Assembly: GCA_003993805.1 (NCBI GenBank)
Contig: RSEF01000002.1
Span: 92,740,011-92,804,010, forward strand
Direction: 5' to 3'
Source: Himantopus leucocephalus
Taxonomy: Eukaryota > Chordata > Aves > Charadriiformes > Recurvirostridae
DNA: 64,000 nucleotides
Made by a program: the position numbers and the translations under genes. The notes under the pieces are model-generated. The model was not told the DNA's origin and searched no databases. It saw only the letters and a program-made list of their open reading frames with translations. How positions within the stretch are numbered: the stretch's first letter is position 1; each line of letters begins with the position of its first letter. Below, piece by piece: positions 14,243 through 28,300 of the stretch.

Positions 14243-14983
14243 TTATTTAGCCAGTGAGGCAGTTCTATCAGGCATTTTACATTGCCACTCTGGGAATGAA
14301 ACCACAGTACTCCTCTGGGATCTAGTAAAACCTTGGTGCCATGAGAAGGGGTTGTTATGAGGTGTGGAGGTTATTAATGAAGTAGAGACAGAAGGACTTC
14401 TGTAGGAGAAGAAATTCGCAACCGACTCATCTGCATAAACACACACTTGCACATTCACACATATTTTTCCAGGGCTATAAAAACTCACATGCCGACCAGA
14501 GACGGCCAAACTGAAGGTCTTTCCATGTAAGCTCCAGCCCACTTTGTGCAGCGGGAAATGATAGCACTCAGTGCTATGGCTGCTCCAAATACCCTTGACA
14601 GCTGCAGGTTGCAGAACTACCCACAGGCAACCCAGTAAAAGCATCTGTAACTTACAACAGCAACCTGGCCTAAGTAATTCTGGCAGCAGTTCTGGCTCTT
14701 GAAACGCTCTACAGCTGAAAAAGTAGAAAAGGGCTAATCTCACCTCTTTCTCCTGCTCTGGTGCCACCAGTGTGTGAAATACTACTAACATCATAAGTGT
14801 ATTTTTTTGATGTTGCTGGTGTGTATTTACAAATATACATCTACACACAGAGATACATACATTTTTATGTATCTTCCCCAGAACTTCTCTCTCTCTCTGT
14901 AGGGATAGATGGATGGATAGGTTAGATAGGTGCATTTTTTTCTCTGAAAATGGTAATGAAAATAGCCATTTTTTATTTGACAT
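14243..14983 (-). CDS. Long orphan open frame of 246 codons, probably not coding
   Basis: From the ATG at 14983 (G at -3) the minus-strand frame stays open to TAA at 14243..14245. That is one of the longest open frames in the window and is not explained by high GC. The AATAAA hexamer overlaps the stop codon. The product has no signal peptide or family motif that I recognise. It has a hydrophobic Leu/Cys-rich patch in the middle and low-complexity parts fed by a CT repeat. No flanking splice logic is evident. Chance is the simplest explanation, but the length makes it worth a homology search. Confidence 0.12.
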   Translation of the reverse strand: MSNKKWLFSLPFSEKKMHLSNLSIHLSLQREREVLGKIHKNVCISVCRCIFVNTHQQHQKNTLMMLVVFHTLVAPEQEKEVRLALFYFFSCRAFQEPELLPELLRPGCCCKLQMLLLGCLWVVLQPAAVKGIWSSHSTECYHFPLHKVGWSLHGKTFSLAVSGRHVSFYSPGKICVNVQVCVYADESVANFFSYRSPSVSTSLITSTPHNNPFSWHQGFTRSQRSTVVSFPEWQCKMPDRTASLAK

Positions 14984-17900
14984 TTCTCGCAAAACTATTG
15001 CTAACTTCTACAAGCAATCTGCTCCTCTTAATTTTTTTCATACTATTATTTTATTGAAATTTTGTGGCAATTTCTTTAGCAAAATGTTTTAAGATATGTC
15101 GGTTAGTTTCATGTCAGTGTCTGTGAAAAAAATAAATTTGACATTTCAGTATGTGTTGCCTGGGAAGGAAGAATTGTATTGCAGATCCAAAAGGGACCTG
15201 GTATACCACCGATTTCCCTGATTTCCCTTCACACCAAGGGACTCCGGAAGGAATACTGCCTCAATGAAGCCAAATTCTGTCCAGTGTTCCTGCGCAGCCT
15301 ACAGGGACACGCAACTTAAGACAGATCAATGCCACTAGCACACAATCAACCTTGCAAAATCACCAAATATACTGACATCTAAGACCAACACCATAGATAC
15401 TTTAGCATTCATGAACTTCCCAAGATTTTGCCAGAAAGACCCCCATATTTGTAGCACATTTCCATGTCCATACAAAAGACTCACTAGCACAACGATACGT
15501 GCTTATTAGCTATCTACCAATATGTCATCCCACAAAGGCTATGTCCCTTCATGGGTTTTGCTAAATGTCTATGGGACACATCCCAAATACATAATTTCCT
15601 TTTTCTTTTTTTCCTTTGTTTTTCNATTAGCTATCTACCAATATGTCATCCCACAAAGGTTATGTCCCTTCATGGGTTTTGCTAAATGTCTATGGGACAC
15701 ATTCCCAAATACATAATTTCCTTTTTCTTTTTTTCCTTTGTTTTTCTTGAGGATTAAACTGCAGATTTCACAGCATCCTCTGTCATGGGCCCATGTGATT
15801 TTGCAGCTTCTATCCAAATATTCTCTTTCCAATGCATATTTTAAAATTAATCATATTTTTGAATTAGTTTCCAAATTTTTCCACATCATTTAATACCAGG
15901 AGATATCTGCCAAAAGTGACTATTATTCAGATATCCTCAAGTCAAGGCCTTGGGTGGGTGGGAGAGGAGAATAGCTCATTTCATTGTCTAATTTCCACAT
16001 CAATAATCACAGTTCACAAATACTAGCCCTCCCCATTGCATCTTCTGTCTTTGTAGGTTCTTACTCTGTGTTTGCTTCAAGAGGCACCTGATTTTCTCTT
16101 TCCTTCTGAATGACCATATTCTTGAGAATCCACAGCATCAAAATTTGCATGGACAATGGGAGTAATTAAAGGATTACCTACTGTCTGAAAATTTAACATT
16201 ACAGTTGTGCCCTTCACCCATTAACTCACTTGCGCAAAATCGATTAAACATCCTTCTCTAGACTCATGTGGCCAACAGCTCCAAAAAATGACCTTGTTGT
16301 TTGAAAAGTACAGATCCATAATTCAATGCTCTTTGCAACCATGGTTCCTGACCCAACTGTGTGAAATATTGATAGTGGTAGGAGCACCGTATTGCTTTTG
16401 AGTGATTGCAAACGCTTTAGAGCCTCCTTCCTGAATCACAAATGGACTCAGTGATTCATGCTTATTTAGCTACTGTAGAAGTATTTTTAAGTACATTTAC
16501 AAATCCATGATGAATAGTCTAAAAAAAAAAGTTCAGTATCAGGTTAGAATCTATTATATGGGAATGACTTCTGTACACTTATTTGTTGAGACTAGAAAGC
16601 TGTTCAAGACATGCTGCATTAGGAGTTCCCCCAAGGGATAATACAATTGGGGTTGACCCAAAGAATACAGTGATTAAAAGGTCCTTCCAGCTACTTGCAG
16701 CAGTGCTCCTTGGAAAGGGAAAAAAGAAAAGCTGGTGGACTGAAGGCATTTGTCAACAAATCACTTGCACTTTCCCTGACTTTAACTATGGTATAATTCC
16801 ATCCTTCCTCAGCAAGGTGTGATTACCTAAGCAGACTGACTTAAGTAGGATTTAAGCATGTACTTACTGATGGATAGAGAGCTATAAGCACCTTTGTGAA
16901 CACTGGTAGATTTAAGTATGAAAGTATATTTTGTTTTCCAAATTGAGCCCACAAATTAGCTCAATATACTCAAAATGCAGAGCCTAAAATGCAGTGCAGT
17001 TCCTTTTGGATGCGCAGTAGAGAAAGGATGATGTCTGGATCTTCACCACCACCGCCAAGATAGACCTTTAGCAGAGGTGGTAAACAAAACTGAAATCCAT
17101 AAACGTACCATGTGAATAAGTTACTCCATGTGCCTCCTCTGAACAAAAATTTTAAGCAAATGAACATTATTGATTTGTTCTTCTTGTCAAACATTTAAAA
17201 AAAAATGCTGAAATTCTACTTTTGTCACTGGCGTAAACATGCATTTATACCACTGTATAATGAAATAGGGATCCTTGGAACTTTCTTCTCACTCATTGTC
17301 TCTTACAGATTAGTCTATGATGCACAGACACAAAAGCTGATATTGTTATAAAAACAATTAATATGTCAGAAAACTGACCTTCTTGAGAAAAATTGAATTA
17401 TTTTCTCTCTCCTGCGTAAAATGTTAAGAGTTAAGTGAACCTGATGTACTAAGGTGAGCAACTTGACAAGAAAAGCATAGGAGGGGGTTGAGAAAAAGGC
17501 AAACTATGACTATCCCACTCCCCCACTTCTGATCATCCCTGTAAGTGCTGATTAGAAAACTATCCTTACAAAGGAGAATGGAAAATTACTATATTCTCAA
17601 AACTGGGACCTTTTATTGTGTAAATTGTTGCATAACATAACTATATATTTCACTAAAAGTGAACTTTATGACATGTTGCCATTAAATTGTTGTTAACTAA
17701 GCAAAACTAAGAATAGAGCACGAATTAAATGAGGATCCGTAAGCATTTGGCTAAAAACAGCATTAGCTTCTCCCAGGCTACTAATTCTTAGTGTGAAAGA
17801 GGTCAGTACAATGTCATTGTTAAAACAGTGATATTTCTCAACCCCCTGTTTTGTCTCCCAAGTATAAAATCAAGGAAAATTGTGCACTGCTCTTGAAGGA

Positions 17901-18737
17901 CCTTCTTTGGCCAGCATAAAACTATGGTCTGTGAAAGAAGGGTGGGTTGGAAAGTAAGATGAAGGTATCTGAAGTGGAAACTTGTGGATAATTTTATTTT
18001 CATCTTCAGGGTCAAATTCTCCTGTCTGGGAGTGAATGGGTTGATCTGAAGAAAAAGTCTGAGCTTATAAATAATGTCTTGGCGCAGGTTACATTCTACA
18101 TGTTGAGAAAGTATCTCCTTTCTATTCTCTATGACCTGTGGTATCATATTGTTTATTATCTGCCTACTTGTGGATCAAATAAAAAAGGTCACTTGCATTA
18201 GTCAAGAGGTCTGTAATGTTCTCAGGAGTCAAAAATGATCTGAAATTATATACTTGTTCTTTATAAAACTACCTCTTAATAGGCAGAAACACACAGTGGA
18301 AGCAGAATATTATTTAGGTATTCCTGCTTTGTATGCTATGCAGAGTTTCAATGCACTGCTGCGCCAAATGAGTTGGAAACTTTTATTATAATTCTTGGTA
18401 TTACAATAAAACACACACCTTCATGAGTGTGTGGTGCAAAGCCTATTTGGCCTGATTTTTTTTTAAATGTGCTACATAATTTTAACTCAGCTTTCAAGTA
18501 ATGCAGCTGTTCCAGCTACACAAAGATCGTTCTCTTGGAAACAGTTTATTTAAGCCATGCTGCCACTTAGATATATTTCACGAATCCCTTACAAATAGTC
18601 CATTGACTTCTCTCTCAGCCCTGGAATTTACCGGGTTCATGAGACGTCAGACTAAACCAGATGCAGGCTGGTGAGGTAGCTGGGCTGATGACGGAGACTT
18701 CATCTATTTGGACTTCCAGCTCTCCCCCAAATATTCC
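14984..18737. other. Gene-poor AT-rich stretch
   Basis: Apart from the assembly duplication at 15505..15746, nothing was recognised. Open frames are at most about 114 codons. Confidence 0.5.
15505..15746 (+). repeat. 120-bp duplication around a single N (assembly seam)
   Basis: 15505..15624 and 15626..15746 are nearly identical (one substitution, one 1-base indel), with N at 15625. It is best read as an unmerged contig overlap or two haplotypes placed in tandem. Confidence 0.9.
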
Positions 18738-18808
18738 ATATGACCTCAGCAAATAACAGATTCACAAGCTTCATCCCTGCTGTAAGATGCGGGTGATAAT
18801 GCTGTCTT
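18738..18808 (-). repeat. MIR-like ancient SINE relic (antisense)
   Basis: The order TGACCTCAGCAAATAAC, then TTCATCCCTGCTGTAAGATG, then GGGTGATAATGCTGTC follows the antisense of the MIR 3' region (the 'CTGTAAAATGGGGATAATAAT' type motif). It is diverged, and the family assignment is by eye. Confidence 0.5.
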
Positions 18809-19355
18809 TTTTTATTTACTTTCTTAAACTGAACAATAGGTGTGCATCACCTGGTGTGGGACAAGATGTAGGGTTATGGTTCTATCTGCTCTCCCACATG
18901 CACAAGAGCTGCCTGAAGGCCTGTACAACAGCCCAGAAGAAAATGCTAGTACACTCCCTGTCCCATCTCTGGTTGATGACTGGGCTTTGTGTCTTATTTC
19001 TGTTGACTGATGAAAAGGCACATTACTAACCCTGCTTTGCTGGGAGGGCTGTATTGTTCGCATCAACCCAAGTGTTAATCTTTTCTCTGTATAAATAGAA
19101 ACAATACATCTGTATTGCCTGCACCCCTGGAAGCATTCTTTGAGCAGAATTTTGGAAATTTAGATTAAAAGAAAAATATGTCATATTAAAAAGCAAGCCT
19201 ACAGCTAACAGCCTTCTCCTATGGCATGGGACTTTCTGAGACACAAAGTTCAGCGACAATAGAATACATTGCTCTGCAACATTTGCAGTTTCTTTAGGGG
19301 GTTACAGTGCATAATGCGAACAGGTCATCCAAAAAGAGTTTTGCTACAGGAATTC

Positions 19356-19394
19356 TTTATTATTACTATTATTATTATCATTATTGTTATTACT
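19356..19394 (+). repeat. ATT microsatellite
   Basis: About 12 units of ATT with a few interruptions (ACT, ATC, GTT). Confidence 0.85.
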
Positions 19395-19819
19395 GTGAAT
19401 CTGTAATGATTGCTTTGCTGCTGTATGTTTCCTGCTCTGACTCCCAGGTACAGAAATGACAAAATACTTCAACAGATGAAAGTCTGTCCTTAGGGTATTT
19501 CCAGCTCAGTAAGAAGTGGGAAGTACAAGACATCTCACAAGAAAGTCTATCTTTTAGCAATTTATAGCTGTATTGTGCACAGCCTGAATCTTTTGAGCAG
19601 GATCTTTGGGGCACTCTCCTTTTGTCCATTCTGAGTATACCTCCTTCACCATTCTCCTTCTTTCGTCTTTTTTTTTTTCTTCTTCTTTCTTTAAACAAGG
19701 GTAGCTTCAGGCTGCTCCTCTTGTTTCACTAGGGCTTTAGATTTCAGTATTAGGTCAGGTCTGTGAACTCTCCTGTTATGTTAAAAATCTTGAGACAAAT
19801 CCAAGTTCCCTTGTGGTCC

Positions 19820-19860
19820 GTGAGAATTTTGCCTTTGACTTCAACAGGACAGGATCATAC
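19820..19860 (+). repeat. Relic of an ancient amniote repeat
   Basis: The stretch GAATTTTGCCTTTGACTTCA followed by ACAGGACAGGATCA resembles the often-seen TTTTGCCATTGACTTCAATG-type motif in bird and reptile genomes. Assigned by eye; the family is not named. Confidence 0.35.
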
Positions 19861-20071
19861 AGAGATGCTTTGTGCAAAGATCCAGGAAAGGAAGGCTTTA
19901 TTTTCCTTCCCATTTAACTCTTTCCTAAAAGACACTGAAGCGGTTTTCATTTTCGGTCCTTGTATACATAACCTATTTGAAATAATAAAATTATATATCT
20001 CTACAGTGTAGACTCTTTTACATATGTTTATCAATCAACTCCACTGAAGGGGGTGAAGATCATTAGCTATA

Positions 20072-20195
20072 CTTAACAGACATTAAAACTAAAGGGCAGA
20101 GACATTTACTCAAGGTCATCATAGTGTCTGCTAACAGGAAAAGGAGCTAAGCTTAGGCTCTCTCGTTTCAAGGCCAGAACCTTACCCTCAGGAGC
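20072..20195 (+). repeat. MIR/L2-like ancient repeat relic
   Basis: It follows, in order, the AACTGAGGCAGAGA, TTACTCAAGGTCA, GGAGCTAAGC and AGGCCAGAACCTTA type landmarks of the MIR-related 3' region, here as AAACTAAAGGGCAGAGAC onward. It is diverged, and the call is by eye. Confidence 0.5.
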
Positions 20196-20571
20196 CAGGC
20201 TAGCAGCCTGAGAGGGATGTATTTACTGAGGGTTTTTTCACTGTGCTAATTTAGTTTCTGAGAAACCAATTGGCACCTTATGCTCTGAAACATGAGCAAA
20301 ACTACTACTTCTGTGTCCGATTCTCATGAAACATGGTGGGGGTTTTGGGAGAGGACCTCATATTGCGATAATCAAGGACTATACCTATCTAAATCTTACT
20401 CAAGTATTGGGACCACAGTTGAACTCAAAAGGTAATAACTAGCAATAATTTATCAGATTCAGTTAATGCAGGATCACCTTTAATAACATTCAGTCTGAAG
20501 TTTCTCCATGGCTTAGAAGTGGGTCAATGCATCAATTAAATTGAGGTGCCTAAACACAACAGCAAAAAAAA

Positions 20572-20671
20572 NNNNNNNNNNNNNNNNNNNNNNNNNNNNN
20601 NNNNNNNNNNNNNNNNNNNNNNNNNNNNNNNNNNNNNNNNNNNNNNNNNNNNNNNNNNNNNNNNNNNNNNN
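20572..20671. other. Assembly gap of 100 N
   Basis: Exactly 100 N, preceded by an A run. Confidence 0.97.
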
Positions 20672-23600
20672 TCTTGGGATGGTAATGGAACCTCCCCGAT
20701 ATCGGATCAGGACAGCATTATATCTCTCTTTAGAGTTCAGAATCAGATTTTTTCATTCATACATGGGGTAGATCCATGTTTAAACTAGCTAAATCACTGT
20801 TCTAAATCCCATCTGGTTTTAATATAACTTTATCAATTTGGCCCCAACGTTTCCCACATCTTTTCATCACACCTTCACAGGTAACAAGTTCCTTCATGTG
20901 CAAGTTATTGGCAATAGTCATGTGGTCTCATTTGCAGGGTGGCATGGATGAATGGAGCTGATAGTGTGCAATCTGTGCAATGAGAAGCTCAGCAGCTAGA
21001 GAAGAGAATAGAAATCATCAGCTTCTTGTAGCATAACGTCACATTGCAACCTATTCAATATTTATACAATAGGCAAATCCATTTCTGAAAATCCCAGATA
21101 GAAGTTCAATATCCTCGTTATTCTAGATGTCACTAATCCAAGCAGCCAAATGCTATCCTGCTGCTAACACTCCTGGTTCTCCTGCCATTGCTACCACGGG
21201 CATTGCTGGGAGGGACTTGCAGCCCTGTAGCCGGGTAATGCAGTACTGACCTGGCCACTGACACTGAAAGTTCTCAAGGCTAAGGCCCATCAGGCATGCT
21301 TCGTCCAAACCTGTTTCTTGCCTGCCTGGAACTTTGTTTTGGCATATTTGCGTACAACAGCAATTTCTCCAATGACCAGGTGGCTATGCTTAATTTATTT
21401 TATTTCTTATCTTTTTATGGTGTAACCATATTTTTAATATACATAGTAGTAACAAAGAGTTATTCTGTGTAAACTGGAATATTCAAAACTGCAGTGTGAT
21501 GATGCAATATAGAGAAACACAGACCTGGTGTGACAGCACAGCCCTTGAAAGGGAGGACACGGGATGCAGTGTAGGGAGTGCAGGATTAGGGTGGTAAGAG
21601 ACAGGATGATGTTGAAGACTCCAGAACTAGAAACAACTCACCAAAGGGCAGATAAAGAAATGCAACCACAGGAGCTGGGTAAAATCAATTTAAGGGTAAC
21701 AAATAGAAAAACAAATAAGTATTCAACATATCTAAAACATACTATATATAGGAAACTTGAGTGTGATGCGGACTTGCAAACCAAGTATGGAAAGACCGGG
21801 GTGTAAAGCATGTTAGAAAACATATAAAATTAGCCTACAATAGACCCTAGAGTAAGGAAAAAGGTGCCATTGTGATCACTTTCACACTCTTGCTGACAAA
21901 AAAAAGAGGAAGAAGCTCCATCAGCAGCATCACTGTCTTCCTGGTGAAGAATCTGTGACACTGTCAACTCTCTGTAAATCCCCTCATCCACCTCCAGCCA
22001 GACTGAAGCCATTCACCTTAGGACTCAGGGATCTATGGATCAGTGAGCATAACAGCAGAGAAAAGGGGTAGGTACTAGAAAGTGTGCATATAACAATTTT
22101 AACAGTATGGTTCTTATTTATTGTTGGTGAGCTTCTTTTTCTTAATAGTACCCTTTTCTTTATTTTCCTTCTCTTTTTTTTCCCATGCATTAATTATTTC
22201 TAATAATTAATTATGTACTAATAATTATTTGATTAAGCTTTTAAGAGTTCACTTACACTAACAATAAATTCTTAGCTTTGCATATAAGGTGTGTTTCTGT
22301 TTTGTCAATATAGTATTTTGAGTGTAACAGGCTATCTGAATAATGTGGGAATATTCAACCGGAGACCTATATTTGAACTACTCACCTTAAGCTTCCTTTA
22401 GAGTCAATAAAAATCAGTCAGTGATCAATGGAGTCAAAGATGTAATCCATCTTAAAGCAAATATTTAAATTATATCCTCTGTTTCAAATGGTTATAAACG
22501 GATCTTCAATTTATAGCTTTGACAGAACATCTACACCAAGAACTTCTGAAGTTAAAGAGAGGAGTTTCATTGTGTTTAGTACATGAAAGTTAGTATCACT
22601 TTTGTTTTTGTATGGTTTCAAAAGCTTACATTGCAGCACACATTCAGCCCAACAAAATGGACAGCTAAAGAGTAGAGCTTTGAACTAGCAAATACCATGT
22701 TTCAGGGATTCAAGTAATCACAGTGCTTCAGTGTTTGGATCAGTGGGAACGATGGCACGCAGTGTAATACCAGAAAAGTCAAGGCAGTGAGCCTCTACCT
22801 GCCGTACATACTATCACAGACTTTTGAGACCATGCACATATATAAGTAAATGTGGCGAGGCTGCTTCTTCCATGGTCATGACACCCTTTTCTTTCAAACT
22901 TCCCCACGGTAATTTAATTCTTACAAGAGTATGTCTCATAAAGCAGTACCGGTTAAATCATCAGATGTTGTAACCAGAGTAACTGTTAACTGTAATGCTG
23001 TGTGAGTATTTACTAGGGAAAGACCTACTCTAGTGTTCAATATAAAACACATTAAGAAAGGAAAACTTAATTACTGGTCACCTAGTCTTGCATTATCTTC
23101 TCCCTCTTCCAGGCTCCTTAGCAGCAGAGCTAAGAAGCAGTCTTATGGTTCCTTCATTCACAAAACATACCAAAAAATAATCATTCGATTGAGTGTGATG
23201 CTGCTCACCTGACGCCTTTTTACTTCAGTAAGGGAGGCTTCGAAGCCCCAAAGATAAATAAGAAAGTTAAAAATACTTGTGGAAGATACCAAATATTTGC
23301 AAAAAGGTAATTGGTAATTTTCTTACCTTCAAGAAATAAATTAATCTGGATCCTGTATATACTAAAACAATTGGCATCCTTTACAAACAGGCCCAGCAAG
23401 AGAACACTGCAATTAGTAAGGGTGGGTACTGCTTTGATTTATAATGAACCATGAAATAAAATATTTTTTATATATGAACACAAAGAATTTTGCATACTTA
23501 CAGTGATTTCATCTTTAAATCTCAATTTGCTGCTTCTGAACAAGTGGCTTGGGCCTTTGAAAAAGTTGTTCATACCCCAAAAAATTTGCTTACTTTCACT

Positions 23601-24454
23601 AGCTTGCTTTAAGTAACCAATAAATGTTGCTTGCTTTCATTAACTAATGAAAACTAATATAAAAATATTGGCAAGAATTGTATTTATTTTACCATTTTGA
23701 TTAAATTTTAAAACTGCTTAGAAGTTGGAAATACTTAGCTTCATATGTATTTTATTATCAATTTGTTGCACTGTTACAGAGGTTGCTTTAATTTTTACTA
23801 GTTTATTAAACTCAAAATCTTCTTATGGGCAAAAGGAACATGCCTGATAATTATATTGTTAGTCTAATTAAGTCCTAACAGACTAACCAGACAGTTGTTA
23901 CTAGTTCCCTTACAGTGATCCTCATACTTATAGTTCAAGTTAAATGTAGTTAAAATGACACACACGCACAAACCTTCTAGTGTCTAGCGCCTTTCTTTGC
24001 CATTGTGCTCACCCTTCCATTGACGTTTTGGCTCTTCAGTCAGTCAATGGCTTCAGCTGGGGCAAGCTGCCAAATATCCCATGGCCCGTGCTGGGAGGAG
24101 CATGACACTGACACTGATGATTTCGTCTTCATTATTGGGCCCACTTGGGGTAATTTTTATATGTTTACTAATAAGCTTTACCTTATGCTCTTTCTTCAAT
24201 GGTCTGCAGCTCCACTTTACATCCAAATTTGCTATATATGGTATTGGATACTTCCTTAGTTATCCCTAAAGTTGCTTTAGCTGGCTCCCACGGTTACTTT
24301 TCTTTGACGACTAGTAATCATCCTAACTGAGCTGTTTGCAGCCCTGAGTCTCCCATACCCTCCTGTGTCTCTCTTACCAAATGATGCCCACACTTCTCCA
24401 TGCAGCATTTTATTCTGGGATTATGAATAGCTCATTTACACAAAATAACTACTT

Positions 24455-24696
24455 ATTATTACAACCTGTTNCTATTACAACCTGTTAGTTACACTTATAT
24501 ATATATATATATATTAAAATATGTGTGCTTGTGTGTGTTCATAACACATATACACCATAGAATTGTACAAAAGCTTAAACATAGGNTTATTACAACCTGT
24601 TAGTTACACTTCTATATATATATATAAAAATATGTGTGCTTGTGTGTGTTCGTAACACATATACACCATAGAATTGTACAAAAGCTTAAACATAGG
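24455..24696 (+). repeat. Triple assembly seam with AT microsatellite
   Basis: Ns at 24471 and 24586 separate a 16-base stub and two copies of the same sequence (24472..24585 and 24587..24696). The copies differ in the length of the TA repeat and by at least one substitution, which fits two alleles of a variable microsatellite laid end to end. Confidence 0.88.
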
Positions 24697-24906
24697 AGGT
24701 AACAGCCATTAGATAACTGGTTTTAGTTACACAAGCTAAAACACAGATCCAGACAAGCACAGAAGCATATGCCGTGAGCTTAACACAAAGCCTGTTGGTT
24801 ACTAGGAATGGCAACATCATATTTGCTGCGCTACAAGGTTGCAATGAGGAGATCATTTCAAAGAATTTTCTTGGCTAGTATTCAGGCATGTTAGAAAGAA
24901 AGGCCA

Positions 24907-25146
24907 TTTATAAAGTATAGCTTTCCAATAAAAAAAGAAGGGCTCTACATGAATAAGAGAATAGCATGAGGACAGATCAGTAGTCTAAGCAAACAGTCAC
25001 TGATGAGAGAGCTGGGCTTGCATTANTTTATAAAGTATAGCTTTCCAATAACAAAAAGAAGGGCTCTACATGAATAAGAGAATAGCATGAGGACAGATCA
25101 GTAGTCTAAGCAAACAGTCACTGATGAGAGAGCTGGGCTTGCATTA
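24907..25146 (+). repeat. 119/120-bp duplication around a single N (assembly seam)
   Basis: 24907..25025 and 25027..25146 match except in a short A run (AATAAAAAAAG against AATAACAAAAAG). N at 25026. Confidence 0.9.
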
Positions 25147-25292
25147 GTCAGGATGGAAAACCACGAAGGGGAAGACGTGGAACACTGGTGCTTTCCACTG
25201 ATGAAGAGGATGGAGTAAATGCTTTCTTCATACCACTAGGGATAGAAGAAAACATAACAGGGCTCATTTAAAGAAAGGAAATTACATTAGAT

Positions 25293-25335
25293 TGTGTATA
25301 TATACATATGTAATATATATATACACACACACACA
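25293..25335 (+). repeat. Compound TA/CA microsatellite
   Basis: TGTATATATAC, then TAATATATATATA, then ACACACACACACA. A likely polymorphic locus. Confidence 0.8.
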
Positions 25336-28300
25336 GAGTTTTCGTAATGAAGGATGGGTAGTGTTGGAATAAATTACATGGGAATGTTGTAAAATGCCAT
25401 TCCTGGGTGAGGCAGGAGTCCAGAATAGGCTGAACACCAATAATTATACGCAGCATAGCACGATCCTCCTTGGGGATAACAGCTGAACTTAGCAATCTTT
25501 AGCAATCTTTCTAGTTTTTCTCTCTATAATTCCTCAGGCAAGCTCTTGTGACCCCAAAATGTTGGGGTGGTCAAGTACAATAAAATTCAGTATAATTCTG
25601 GACCAAAAAAAATAAAAGGAAAGGATGTGGGAACCTGCAATACAGCCCAGGTGCCTCAGATTTCAGGAAAGAAAAGAACTAGTTTGTTGGTGCCTATAAA
25701 GACCCAGTGTTCCACTGTAAGAGACTACAAAGACTTTGGCTAGTATTTGCACATTTCCGCAGATATATTGACCTAAATGGGTGAGCATTCTTGCTATATT
25801 CAGAAGTGAGCAGGGTTTAAGCAGTGACAGCACAAGAGTACTATACTCTTTCTGGTTCTTCTCTACAGCTCTGCATAATCACCATATGCTCAGCTCTTAT
25901 TTCATCAGCACTGCATTAGTTCTAGTAACAGGACTGATTCCAATGAATATATTCTTGGCTCCTTGTAAGCAGATCCTGTGATTTTAAGCATGCGCAAAGA
26001 TTCAGTCCTCTCTGAAATAAAATTCACACTATTTTACTAGCAAATAAATTTTTATTATGAAAATGCATTGCTGCAAAGTTTATGTTGCTCTATGTGAATC
26101 CTACACTGTCATCCATAAGCAAGTATGAACTAGATGTTTAATGGACAGACATCTAAAGAGCTTGTGCTCTTGGTGAAATGAAAATGTATTGGCTGGAATT
26201 ATGTTTTTCAGTGAATTATTACATTCAAAACATGATTAAGTTACAAATGCATACAAGGCTTACGTTTTTAATGAGCAAATTGATACTAAAAAAACTGCCA
26301 TACATAGGTATGCACATGAGCATCTGTATATGCCAGGCAGGAACAAACGTCAACTCTTCACTCTGAAAAATAAATCTGGAAAATCTAAGGCTAAGAAAAT
26401 TAAATTAAAGAATGTCATGTTACCTACTAGTGTTGTGACAAAATATGCTGAACCATGGTATGCTTCTGAAATTCCAGAGTGCTTGTTTTCTTTTTCTGTA
26501 TATCTCATGGTTACAATGTCAAATTTGCACTATAGTATAATTTCAAGAGCACTAATAGTATGTAAAACTGCCCCCCTCTTTTGTAAAGCATTTCTTTCTT
26601 AATTAAGGAGAAGGTGGGTTGAAGTTCAGTGGCTAGAAATGCTTACCCCAGGCGAAGGGTGGGTGGTTAGCTGCTGACAATGTTTGTTGGAGCACTTAGT
26701 TTATTACTTCAGGGTTTGAAAGTGATCCTCTCCTTTACGGCAAAGCTGGGTGTGTTAATGTATCCTGCAGTGGTGTTAAAAGGCTTAAAGCGCTGATGTT
26801 GTCAAACTAGCTGTGTCACCACATTCAAAGCTTTAAAGTGCAGTTACGGCTTGAAAAATGATTATGAAAAATACCATATTCTTACCCAACTGATCTAATC
26901 CCCGTATGTACTTGATGTATATCTGCTTACTTTACTGACTAAAACAAACATTTTGTACTGTTAGCACTGCAAAACCAAGACAGCTCTGAAAGATTGCACA
27001 GGATTTCACTCTGGCTCATATATCACCAGCAAACCTGTCAGATGAATTCCAGCTGAAGAATATTTATTACTGATGACGATTTAACAGAGAGCAAGAGCAG
27101 ATTCCTAGTTGAATTTGTACTGTAGGCAGTTAAAAAATTCATCTTTTGACTCACACTCAGAAGAAAAAAAAAAAGCAATCAGGCAATCATTACAAGACAA
27201 CAGAGACTATTTATCCCAGTAGTTATTTTGGTCTTGAATGTAGGTATCATTCAGAAGATCAAAAGAGGGGAGGTAAAGTCCCCTGTCAGTCAATGAGTAA
27301 AGGTAGGTGTCTTTGAGAAGTGGGGAATGTGTGTGGTTTGTGCATGTGAGATTTCAAGTTACATATTTAAAACAGCATAAAATGAATTACATGAATTTGC
27401 ACCAATATGCTAATCCACATCGGTTTTAGAGTCTGTTTCTGAAGTATCCACACTGTTAGGAATATATATGCGTGAAGTTTCTCAAGTATACCGTCTTTAT
27501 GAAGAGGACTGACACTTTTCCTGTATACTTAATAACATTAGTTTCTGAGGCTTTTTTTTAAGGCAGTAGCACAAGTTATTTAAATAACTATCTACCTAAT
27601 TACCTACCTATCCGTAATCTGAAGTTCCTTCTTAGAATTTGTATTGAGCAAAACCCCATTGCCATAATACAGGCACTTTTTTGGAGTCAAGACTGTCTAC
27701 TATTTTTCCCTTACTGTTCCTGTGTGGTTCATACCATGGCCAGCTAAAGAAAGCAAAGGATATGAATGCTGTGTATGCCACCTGCAATTATTTCTGAGAC
27801 TGTTCTCTCTGTCTGTGTGATGCAAGTCTCCATACATGTTCCTGTAGGTTCTTCAAATCTGATGCCTCAATGTACTTCATACTGGTTCTTGTCCCTTTTG
27901 AACTGAGAGCATGGACTTCATAGCTCTGTGCCTTAAAAAAGCCTTTATGCCCCTCATTATCAGGAAGCATGGCAAACCAGTAGCTCATTGTAGCAAAAAG
28001 ATATGTGTGTATAGTCTGATTTTAATCTCTCCTTAACGTGAAAATGCACAGCAAATTTTTCCCAAACTGATGGAATCCACAACTGAGACGCAGCTTCTTC
28101 ATTTCTAACTGGTACTACTAGATGTATTACGAAATGAGATTGGAAAAGAAAGCTACATAAGGCAATGGCTTTTCTTTCCCTCTGGTCAGAAAAGAGATAC
28201 ACTTGCTCAGTATCTAAAGTATGAGTTTCTGTCTTAAGAACTTACATGTCAAATTTCAAGCTCAAAAGAAAAATAAAGCACACAAAAAAGTCATAGACAG

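Noticed and set aside
22189..22238. AT-rich imperfect palindrome (TAATAATTAATTA type)
   Set aside because: Low-complexity AT sequence; no flanking target duplication or other sign of a mobile element.
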